Part shown: positions 1 through 6,828 of the stretch, piece after piece | Numbering within the stretch: position 1 is the first letter of the stretch | Layout: every line of letters begins with the position of its first letter | Assembly (NCBI RefSeq): GCF_002482975.1 | Contig: NZ_DLHA01000050.1 | Location: 299,184 to 363,183 of the forward strand | DNA from: Flavobacterium sp. UBA7680 | Lineage (GTDB): Bacteria > Bacteroidota > Bacteroidia > Flavobacteriales > Flavobacteriaceae | Reading direction: 5' to 3' | Length of the DNA: 64,000 nt | Program-made: the position numbers and the translations under genes | The notes under the pieces: model-generated | The model's input: the letters and a program-made list of their open reading frames with translations, nothing else | Database searches by the model: none | What the model was told of the DNA's origin: nothing

Positions 1-1709
1 AAGAAAACAATTTATATGTTTATGATGTAGCTTCAAAAAAATCAACAGCGGTTACTACTGACGGAAAGAAAAACGCAGTCATTAATGGTATTACGGACTG
101 GGTTTATGAAGAAGAATTTGCTTTTGTCCGCGCATTTGACTGGAGTAAAGACAGTAAAAAACTAGCTTACATTCGTTTTGACGAAAGCCAGGTTCCTGAG
201 TTTTCAATGTCAATCTTCAAAAAAGATTTATATCCAACAATCGAAACGTTTAAATATCCTAAAGCCGGAGAAAAAAATTCTGTAGTTTCATTACACATTT
301 ATGATGCAGCAGGAAATGCTTCTAAAAAAGTAAATTTAGGAAATTATAATGATTTCTACATTGCAAGAATGCAATGGACAAACGATAATAATACATTGTC
401 TGCACAGGTTTTAAACCGTCACCAGGATAATCTTGATTTATTATTTATTGACGGAACAACAGCTGCGGCAAAAGTAGTTTTGAATGAAAAAGATAAAGCT
501 TACGTAGATGTTACAGATAATTTAACTTTCTTAAAAGATAACAGTTTTATCTGGACAAGTGAAAAAGATGGTTTCAATCATATTTATGTTTATGATAAAA
601 CCGGAAAACTTAAAAATCAGGTTACAAAAGGAAACTGGGAAGTGGTATCTTACTACGGTTTCGACGAAAAAACAAAAACTATTTTCTACCAATCTACAGA
701 AAATGGTTCTATCAACAGAGATATTTACAGAATTGGTTTAGACGGAAAAAATAAAACCCGTTTAACTACAAAAGTGGGAACAAGCGCGGCAACTTTCAGC
801 CCGAATTTCCAATATTTTATTACAACATTCTCAAGTAATTTAGTGCCTACAACATATACTTTAAACGAGGCAAAAACAGGAAAAGAAATTCAGGTTATAG
901 AAAACAATCAGGCTCTTGCTGATAAATTAAAAGCATATAACCTTCCTGCAAAAGAATTCTTTGTTTTAAAAACAGCAAAAGGAAACGAATTAAATGCATG
1001 GATTTTAAAACCAAAAGATTTTGATCCATCTAAAAAATACCCTGTTTTTATGTACCAATATTCTGGTCCGGGATCACAGCAGGTAAACAACGATTGGAAC
1101 AACAGCGATGATTACTGGTTTTTATCTCTTACTCAGCAAGGTTACATTGTAGCTTGTGTTGACGGAAGAGGAACTGGTTTTAAAGGTGCTGATTTCAAAA
1201 AAGTGACACAAAAAGAATTAGGGAAATACGAAGTTGAAGATCAAATTGATGCAGCAAAAGTAATTGGTGCGTATCCTTATGTTGATGCTTCAAGAATTGG
1301 AATTTTCGGATGGAGTTATGGAGGTTTTATGTCTTCTAACTGTATTTTTCAAGGAAATGATGTATTTAAAATGGCAATCGCTGTTGCGCCGGTTACAAAC
1401 TGGAGATTTTATGACAGTGTTTATACAGAAAGATACATGCAGACGCCTGAGGAAAATGCAAGCGGATACGATCAAAACTCTCCTATAAACCATGTTGATA
1501 AATTAAAAGGTAAGTTTTTATTGATTCACGGTTCTGGTGATGACAACGTTCATGTGCAAAACTCAATGCAAATGATGGAAGCATTAATTCAGGCTAATAA
1601 GCAATTTGAATCTCAAATATATCCAGATAAAAACCACGGTATTTATGGCGGAAAAACGAGAATTCAGCTTTACAATAAGATGACTAATTTCATCAAAGAA
1701 AATTTATAA
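1..1709 (+). CDS. Dipeptidyl peptidase IV family serine peptidase, 5'-truncated by window edge
   Basis: S9B-type prolyl oligopeptidase that should remove Xaa-Pro dipeptides from peptide N termini, probably in the periplasm. The reading frame is open from base 3, so the start lies upstream of the window; the ATG at 207 is internal. About 568 C-terminal residues are present. The fragment DWVYEEEF near bases 99-122 is the double-glutamate motif that binds the substrate amino terminus in DPP IV. The C-terminal alpha/beta hydrolase carries GWSYGG (nucleophile Ser near base 1314), the Asp region GDDNVH near 1540 and the His motif KNHGIYGG near 1634, so the triad is complete. Two peptide/proton symporter genes follow on the same strand, which suggests the released dipeptides are imported by the neighbours. 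The family call is firm; the cellular location is inferred because the signal peptide is outside the window. Confidence 0.95.
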   Translation, partial: ENNLYVYDVASKKSTAVTTDGKKNAVINGITDWVYEEEFAFVRAFDWSKDSKKLAYIRFDESQVPEFSMSIFKKDLYPTIETFKYPKAGEKNSVVSLHIYDAAGNASKKVNLGNYNDFYIARMQWTNDNNTLSAQVLNRHQDNLDLLFIDGTTAAAKVVLNEKDKAYVDVTDNLTFLKDNSFIWTSEKDGFNHIYVYDKTGKLKNQVTKGNWEVVSYYGFDEKTKTIFYQSTENGSINRDIYRIGLDGKNKTRLTTKVGTSAATFSPNFQYFITTFSSNLVPTTYTLNEAKTGKEIQVIENNQALADKLKAYNLPAKEFFVLKTAKGNELNAWILKPKDFDPSKKYPVFMYQYSGPGSQQVNNDWNNSDDYWFLSLTQQGYIVACVDGRGTGFKGADFKKVTQKELGKYEVEDQIDAAKVIGAYPYVDASRIGIFGWSYGGFMSSNCIFQGNDVFKMAIAVAPVTNWRFYDSVYTERYMQTPEENASGYDQNSPINHVDKLKGKFLLIHGSGDDNVHVQNSMQMMEALIQANKQFESQIYPDKNHGIYGGKTRIQLYNKMTNFIKENL

Positions 1710-1744
1710 TTTAAAAGATATTAACCTTAAATATAGTGAATAAT

Positions 1745-3421
1745 ATGGGAGAAACTCAAGTAAAAACTGCGCATCCAAAAGGACTTTGGGTATTGTTTGG
1801 GACGGAGATGTGGGAGAGATTCAATTTTTATGGAATGCGAGCTTTATTAACTTTATTTCTTGTGAATTCATTATTAATGAAGGAAGAAGAAGCGTCTTTA
1901 ATTTATGGAGGTTTCCTTGGACTTTGTTACTTAACTCCAATGTTAGGAGGTTTTATTGCCGATCGTTTTTTAGGAAACAGAAATTGTATCCTTTTAGGTG
2001 GATTATTAATGGCAATTGGTCAAATGTTATTGTTTACCAGTGGTAGTGTTTTTGAGTCTAATCTGGAAATGGCAAAAGCTATTATGTACTGCGGATTAGG
2101 TGTAATTGTTTTTGGTAACGGATTCTTCAAACCAAACATTTCTAGTATGGTTGGAAGTTTGTATCCAAAACAAGAAAAAACTAAACTGGATACAGCTTTT
2201 ACTATTTTCTACATGGGAATTAATATTGGTGCTTTCTTAGGCCAATCTATTTGTCCTTTATTAGGAGACGTAAAAGATGCTGGAGGAATTAGAGATATCC
2301 ATGCTTTTAGATGGGGATTCATGGCGGCTTCTGGCGCAATGCTTATCGGAACTATTCTTTTCTATTTCCTGAAAAATAAATATGTGGTTTCTCCGGAAGG
2401 AAGACCATTAGGAGGTTTGCCTTCTAAAAATGTTGCAGAAGATTTTGAAGAGGGAGAAGCTCAAAAAGCTAATTTTTCTAGTAAAGCCTTGGTTATTGCG
2501 GGGCTTGGATTTGTTGCTTTAGGATTCTTTTTTCATTATGTTGTAGGTCAGAATTTAATTTACACCTTGATATATTCGAGCGGTATAGCTTTGGCGGGAT
2601 TAATTATTTCTGATACTTCTTTAACTAAAATTGAAAGAGACAGAATTATTGTAATTTACATCGTTTCGTTCTTTATTATTTTCTTTTGGGCTGCATTTGA
2701 GCAGGCAGGTTCTTCATTAACCTTTATTGCAGATAATCAAACCGACAGACATTTCTTTGGCTACCTAATGCCGCCGTCAATGGTTCAAATTTTTAATGGA
2801 CTTTTTGTAGTTGTAATGGCAGTTCCTTTTAGTATTCTTTGGGATACTTTAAGAGCAAAAGACAAAGAACCAATTTCACCAGTAAAATTAGCAGCCGGAT
2901 TAGTAATTATTTCAATTAGTTTCTTCATGATTGCGACTCAGGTTTCATTCATTGGAACTTCAGGATTATTACTTGTAAAATGGTTAATCTTATTATATTT
3001 CTTAAATACGTGTGCAGAGTTATGTTTATCTCCAATTGGTTTGTCACTAGTTGGTAAATTATCTCCAAAACGTTTTGCTTCATTATTGTACGGAGTGTTT
3101 TTCTTATCAAACGCATCTGGTTATGCATTAGGAGGGACTTTAGGTTCTATCCTTCCTGCAACTGGTGATAAATTTGCAAAAGCAAAAGAATTAGGAATTG
3201 ATCTTCAAGCTGTCCTTGACAAAAAAATTACACCAACTGCAGAGCAATTAGCTTTATTAGATAAACATCAAATTAGTGATCACAATCCTATTTTCGCAGG
3301 ATTTGAAATTCACAACCTATATGAGTTCTTTATGGTATTTGTTGTTCTTACGGGTATCGCGGCAATTGTATTATTTGCTTTGACTCCATTGTTGAAAAAA
3401 ATGATGCACGGAGTAAGATAG
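1745..3421 (+). CDS. POT/PTR2 family peptide:proton symporter (first of two)
   Basis: Major facilitator protein of the proton-dependent oligopeptide transporter family, expected to import di- and tripeptides across the inner membrane. The N terminus carries the family ExxER motif as EMWERFNFYG, followed by GGFIADRFLG and FFKPNISSMVGSLY, with hydrophobic segments throughout about 558 residues. There is a charged loop around residues 215-245 and an insertion near the C terminus (about residues 465-515). An in-frame GTG at 1736 is possible, but the ATG at 1745 starts the normal short N terminus and is preferred; no clear Shine-Dalgarno sequence is visible. The gene lies 35 bases after the DPP IV gene and one base before the second transporter, so the three genes are probably co-transcribed. 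Confidence 0.95.
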   Translation: MGETQVKTAHPKGLWVLFGTEMWERFNFYGMRALLTLFLVNSLLMKEEEASLIYGGFLGLCYLTPMLGGFIADRFLGNRNCILLGGLLMAIGQMLLFTSGSVFESNLEMAKAIMYCGLGVIVFGNGFFKPNISSMVGSLYPKQEKTKLDTAFTIFYMGINIGAFLGQSICPLLGDVKDAGGIRDIHAFRWGFMAASGAMLIGTILFYFLKNKYVVSPEGRPLGGLPSKNVAEDFEEGEAQKANFSSKALVIAGLGFVALGFFFHYVVGQNLIYTLIYSSGIALAGLIISDTSLTKIERDRIIVIYIVSFFIIFFWAAFEQAGSSLTFIADNQTDRHFFGYLMPPSMVQIFNGLFVVVMAVPFSILWDTLRAKDKEPISPVKLAAGLVIISISFFMIATQVSFIGTSGLLLVKWLILLYFLNTCAELCLSPIGLSLVGKLSPKRFASLLYGVFFLSNASGYALGGTLGSILPATGDKFAKAKELGIDLQAVLDKKITPTAEQLALLDKHQISDHNPIFAGFEIHNLYEFFMVFVVLTGIAAIVLFALTPLLKKMMHGVR

Positions 3422-3422
3422 T

Positions 3423-4907
3423 ATGGAACATAAAATCACTTTAGAGGAAATTCAAAATTTTAAAGGCAAGTACCCAAAACAATTGTGGTACTTGTTTTTA
3501 GTTGAAATGTGGGAACGTTTTTGTTTCTACGGAATGAGAGGAGTTTTAGCTTTTTTTATGGTTGACCAATTAGGTTTACTTGAAGGAAAAGCAAATTTAC
3601 AATACGGAGCCATTCAGGCTTTTGTCTATGCATTTACTTTTATTGGAGGTATTTTTGCAGATAAAATTTTAGGATTTAAAAAATCACTTCTTTTTGGAGG
3701 AATCGTAATGATTTTGGGGAATTTGCTGATTGCAGCTTCTCCGCATGATTTCTTTTATTACGGAATAACACTTTCTATTATCGGGACAGGTTTCTTTAAG
3801 CCAAACGTTTCTTCGATGGTTGGTGAGTTGTATCATGAAAATGATGGACGCCGTGATGCAGGTTACGGGTTGTTTTACGCGGGAATTAATATTGGCGGAA
3901 TGCTTGGTGGTGCAATTCCTATTTACTTAGGAAAGAACTATTCATGGAGCCTTTGTTTTCTTTCTGCGGCAATTGTTATGATTATTGGTGTAATTACTTT
4001 TCTTTTAACGAAAAAGCATTTAGCACCAATTGGAAATTCTCCATTAGAAAATCACGCGCCTAAAAAACGTAATTTATACGAAATTGCGGTTTATGTTGGT
4101 TCTTTTGTTGTTATTCCATTAGTATATATAATGGTTATCAACTCTGACTTTACAGAGTATTTTATGTACACTATGGGAATAGTTGCATTAGGATATTTTG
4201 CATATGAGTTGATAATGTTAAAGGATGGAAAGCAACAGCGAAAACTTTTAGCTGCATTTGTATTTATTTTTGGATATTTTATGTTTATGGCAATCTCTGA
4301 GCAATCAGGAGGATCTTTGTCTTTGTTCGCAAAAGATAATTTATCTAACAAGATGTTGTTTTTTCATATTGATCCAAATGTCGTAAATAATAGTATCAAC
4401 TCATTGTATGTTGTTATTTTTAGTCCATTGCTAGGGTTTTTATGGATGTTTATGGCCAAGCGAAGAATTGAACCAAATACTGTTATTAAGTTTGGTTTGT
4501 CATTTGTTTTGCTGGCTGCAGGATTCTTTATTTTTTACTGTGCCAGATTTTTTCTAGCTGCAGACGGATTAAGTTCTCTGGATGTCTTTGCTTTAGGATA
4601 TCTTGTATATACTCTTGGAGAATTATGTATTGGCCCAATCGGAATGTCGGTAATTACGAAATTATCACCTAAACGATTATTTGGAATGATGATGGGACTA
4701 TGGTTCCTTTCAAGCGCATTTGGACAATTTGCTGCTGGAAAATTAGGAGCTGAAATGTCTGATGCAAATACAGGAACAACATTAATGTCTAAGCTTATCG
4801 CTTATACAGATGGATATTATCAACTTGCATTGTATTCTCTTATTGCGGGTGTTGCATTAATTGTTTTGACTCCGTTAATTAGAAGGTTAATGCAAGAAGT
4901 AAAATAA
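3423..4907 (+). CDS. POT/PTR2 family peptide:proton symporter (second of two)
   Basis: Second proton-dependent oligopeptide transporter, 494 residues, starting one base after the stop of the first, so translational coupling is likely. It has EMWERFCFYGMRG at the N terminus (ExxER motif), FADKILGFKKS, FFKPNVSSMVGELY and the C-terminal ELCIGPIGMSVITKLSPKR, all typical of the family. It is a diverged paralogue of its neighbour: shorter, and without the long charged loop and C-terminal insertion. Tandem POT genes beside a dipeptidyl peptidase suggest a pair with different peptide preferences or affinities; that division of labour is inference. Confidence 0.95.
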   Translation: MEHKITLEEIQNFKGKYPKQLWYLFLVEMWERFCFYGMRGVLAFFMVDQLGLLEGKANLQYGAIQAFVYAFTFIGGIFADKILGFKKSLLFGGIVMILGNLLIAASPHDFFYYGITLSIIGTGFFKPNVSSMVGELYHENDGRRDAGYGLFYAGINIGGMLGGAIPIYLGKNYSWSLCFLSAAIVMIIGVITFLLTKKHLAPIGNSPLENHAPKKRNLYEIAVYVGSFVVIPLVYIMVINSDFTEYFMYTMGIVALGYFAYELIMLKDGKQQRKLLAAFVFIFGYFMFMAISEQSGGSLSLFAKDNLSNKMLFFHIDPNVVNNSINSLYVVIFSPLLGFLWMFMAKRRIEPNTVIKFGLSFVLLAAGFFIFYCARFFLAADGLSSLDVFALGYLVYTLGELCIGPIGMSVITKLSPKRLFGMMMGLWFLSSAFGQFAAGKLGAEMSDANTGTTLMSKLIAYTDGYYQLALYSLIAGVALIVLTPLIRRLMQEVK

Positions 4908-4933
4908 ATAGATTTTCCAATTCATTTTTTATT

Positions 4934-4941
4934 TAAATTTG
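4934..4941 (+). promoter_or_regulatory. Bacteroidetes -7 box for thioredoxin-like gene
   Basis: TAAATTTG matches the flavobacterial TANNTTTG -7 consensus exactly and lies 17 bases before the ATG at 4959. The -33 region holds only a T-rich tract (TTTTCC) rather than TTTG. It implies a very short leader. Confidence 0.5.
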
Positions 4942-4958
4942 CAAAAAAATAACATGTT

Positions 4959-5426
4959 ATGAAAAGAATATTACTAATAGCCTTTTTTATAGTTGGAGCA
5001 TTTGCAACTCAGGCTCAGGAACTAAAATGGTATACTGATGTTAAAGAAGCAATCACAGTAAGTAATAAGGAACAAAAACCGATGTTGTTGTTCTTTACAG
5101 GAAGCGACTGGTGCGGATGGTGTATTCGTTTACAAAATGAAGTTTTAAAAACTCCGGAATTTAAAAAATGGGCTGCAGATAATGTTGTTTTAGTAGAATT
5201 GGATTATCCAAGAGCTGTACCTCAAACGCCAGAGCTTAAAAATCAAAATAATGAACTACAGCAGGCTTTTGGAATCCAGGGATTTCCAACTGTATTTTTT
5301 ACAAGCGCACAAACAAAAGATGGAAAAGTTAATTTTACAGGTCTTGGTAGAACAGGATATGTTGCCGGAGGTCCATCGGCTTGGTTAACAGTTGCAGACG
5401 GAATTGTTCATCCTAAAAAGTCTTAA
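4959..5426 (+). CDS. Secreted thioredoxin-family protein with intact CGWC
   Basis: A 155-residue thioredoxin-fold protein with an N-terminal signal peptide (MKRILLIAFFIVGAFATQAQ), so it acts in the periplasm or outer envelope. The redox motif is CGWC at residues 52-55 within FFTGSDWCGWCIRLQNEV, and the cis-proline loop appears as GFPTVFF. The layout resembles thioredoxin_7/DUF255-like proteins, in which a thioredoxin fold stands alone behind a signal peptide. It is the only one of three tandem copies (with 5655 and 6373) that keeps both catalytic cysteines. Its own promoter-like box and a strong terminator suggest a separate transcript. Disulfide reduction or isomerisation is inferred from the motif; the substrate is unknown. 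Confidence 0.9.
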   Translation: MKRILLIAFFIVGAFATQAQELKWYTDVKEAITVSNKEQKPMLLFFTGSDWCGWCIRLQNEVLKTPEFKKWAADNVVLVELDYPRAVPQTPELKNQNNELQQAFGIQGFPTVFFTSAQTKDGKVNFTGLGRTGYVAGGPSAWLTVADGIVHPKKS

Positions 5427-5458
5427 AAAGCTTAATTTTTTAAATCAAGATTATATAT

Positions 5459-5491
5459 AAAACTCCTTACAGTAATGTAAGGAGTTTTTTT
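5459..5491 (+). terminator. Rho-independent terminator after the thioredoxin-like gene
   Basis: The stem AACTCCTTAC (5461-5470) pairs with GTAAGGAGTT (5477-5486) around loop AGTAAT, followed by a run of T. Confidence 0.9.
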
Positions 5492-5591
5492 GTTTAGTAG
5501 GAAAAGATTTTCATTTGTTAAGACTGAATTATTATTTCAATATTTATTTATAAAGAAAAAAATATATAATGTAATTTTTGGCTTAATATAA

Positions 5592-5622
5592 TTTGGATAA
5601 TTAAAATATTATGTTAATTTCG
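5592..5622 (+). promoter_or_regulatory. Candidate promoter of degenerate thioredoxin-like copy 2
   Basis: TTTG at 5592-5595, a 19-base spacer, then TAATTTCG at 5615-5622 (7 of 8 matches to TANNTTTG). The same arrangement recurs upstream of copy 3, which supports it. Confidence 0.5.
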
Positions 5623-5654
5623 TCATGCTATACTAACCAAAACCAATATCTAAT

Positions 5655-6107
5655 ATGACTAAAAAATTACTTATCCTACTGTTTTTTTTAGGTTCATTTT
5701 TCATGCACGCACAAACGCTTGCATGGCGAACAAACATGACTGATGCAATTGCAATTAGTAATGAAGAAAGAAAACCCATGTTAATTTTATTCACTGCCTC
5801 AGGTGTACCAGAAAATCTTCAGAACGAAGTATTTAAAACCCCAGACTTTGCAGTTTGGTCGCGTGATAATGTGATTCTTGTAAAATTAGATTTATCAGAC
5901 GCTACAGCTTCAGATGGAGATAAAGAACAAAACATTAAATTAAAAAATGCTTTTGGAGTTGATGATTTACCGCAAGTATGCTACGCAATGGCTTCGATAA
6001 GAAAAAACAAAACAACTTTTAGCGCTCTTGGTAAAATTGCATACAAACCGGGAGGTGCAAAAGCATGGATTGCAGAATCAAATAATATTCTGCATCCGAG
6101 TGAGTAA
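5655..6107 (+). CDS. Secreted thioredoxin-like protein lacking the CxxC motif (copy 2)
   Basis: A 150-residue paralogue of the gene at 4959, with a signal peptide ending near MHAQ. The framework is preserved (EERKPMLILFTAS, LQNEVFKTPDF, VILVKLDLSD, LKNAFGV, a cis-proline-like DLPQVCY), but the active-site stretch is replaced: where the parent has GSDWCGWCIRLQNEV, this copy has SGVPENLQNEV, three residues shorter and without either cysteine. The reading frame is intact and the domain well kept, so this looks like a retained non-redox protein rather than a decaying pseudogene. The first roughly 40 coding bases are nearly identical to those of copy 3, pointing to a fairly recent duplication. The function is unknown; a binding or chaperone role is possible. 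Confidence 0.82.
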   Translation: MTKKLLILLFFLGSFFMHAQTLAWRTNMTDAIAISNEERKPMLILFTASGVPENLQNEVFKTPDFAVWSRDNVILVKLDLSDATASDGDKEQNIKLKNAFGVDDLPQVCYAMASIRKNKTTFSALGKIAYKPGGAKAWIAESNNILHPSE

Positions 6108-6125
6108 TAATTTAAATTAAGTTTC

Positions 6126-6180
6126 TTAGTTTAATTTGTAGAATCCCTTTTCAACATAGTTGAAAAGGGATATTTTTTTA
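6126..6180 (-). pseudogene. Fossil fragment of the comEC 3' end
   Basis: Read on the minus strand this intergenic stretch ends with GAA AAG GGA TTC TAC AAA TTA AAC TAA, encoding EKGFYKLN plus stop. That is nearly the real ComEC C terminus (EKGFYRLN, stop at 6829). Further upstream it also matches comEC (KNIPF), with a short indel that shifts frame. It is a decayed second copy of the comEC tail, carried along when the thioredoxin-like gene was duplicated in tandem. The hairpin within it is reused as a terminator for the gene at 5655. Confidence 0.8.
6143..6179 (+). terminator. Rho-independent terminator after degenerate thioredoxin-like copy 2
   Basis: A perfect 13-bp stem, ATCCCTTTTCAAC (6143-6155) with GTTGAAAAGGGAT (6159-6171), loop ATA, then a T run. 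It is built from the comEC-tail fossil. Confidence 0.9.
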
Positions 6181-6312
6181 AACAAGTTAAAATGTGAATT
6201 GTACATTTAATATTTTAAGACCATAAATTTTTCATTTTTTTCAAATAAAGAATCTTAAATAATTAAATTCATTTTAATGCACTTTTTTTGTAACTATTTG
6301 TTTTAATGGAGA

Positions 6313-6342
6313 TTGTTGGCAATAGGTTTTGTGTTAATTTAG
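6313..6342 (+). promoter_or_regulatory. Candidate promoter of degenerate thioredoxin-like copy 3
   Basis: TTG at 6313-6315, a 19-base spacer, then TAATTTAG at 6335-6342 (7 of 8 matches to TANNTTTG). The spacing is the same as for copy 2. Confidence 0.45.
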
Positions 6343-6372
6343 TTTTATTAACCAGCCAAAAACCAATAAACT

Positions 6373-6822
6373 ATGACCCGAAAACTACTTATCCTGCTAT
6401 TTTTTTTAATAACATGTTTTGCTGAATCGCAAAATTTAGAATGGAAAACGAGTGTGGTTGATGCCATTACCTTAAGTAATGAAGAAAGAAAACCACTATT
6501 GATTTTTTTTACTGCTGCTAATGCTCCTGAGAATTTACAAAATGAAGTTTTTAAAACTTTAGAATTTGAAAAATGGTCCCGCAGGAACGTTATTTTATTA
6601 AAACTCGATTTGTCTGATGCCGCAGTATCGAGTGAAGTCAAAGAGCAGAACATTAAATTAAAAAATGCATTTGGCGTTGCCAATCTTCCGGAGGTTTGTT
6701 ATACGACCGGTTCAATTAGAAATGGTAAAACTGCTTTTAATTTATTAGGGAGACTTCCTTATAATTCAAATGGAGTAAAAGCTTTTATTTCCGACTCCAA
6801 TTTGATTTTAAATCCAGAATAA
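6373..6822 (+). CDS. Secreted thioredoxin-like protein lacking the CxxC motif (copy 3)
   Basis: A 149-residue close paralogue of the gene at 5655, with a signal peptide ending near FAESQ. It shares SNEERKPLL, LQNEVFKT, VILLKLDLSDA, KEQNIKLKNAFGV and the cis-proline loop NLPEVCY. As in copy 2 the cysteine motif is gone: TAANAPENLQNEV occupies the position of the CGWC loop. The open frame and the shared replacement of the active site (APEN here, VPEN there) show that the cysteines were lost before the two copies split. It converges on comEC with six bases between the stop codons. Its terminator lies inside the comEC coding region. Confidence 0.82.
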   Translation: MTRKLLILLFFLITCFAESQNLEWKTSVVDAITLSNEERKPLLIFFTAANAPENLQNEVFKTLEFEKWSRRNVILLKLDLSDAAVSSEVKEQNIKLKNAFGVANLPEVCYTTGSIRNGKTAFNLLGRLPYNSNGVKAFISDSNLILNPE

Positions 6823-6828
6823 AAAAGA

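Noticed and set aside
207..1709. ATG at 207 as the start of the DPP IV gene
   Set aside because: The frame is open upstream to base 3 and encodes the double-glutamate motif of DPP IV, so the gene is cut by the window edge.
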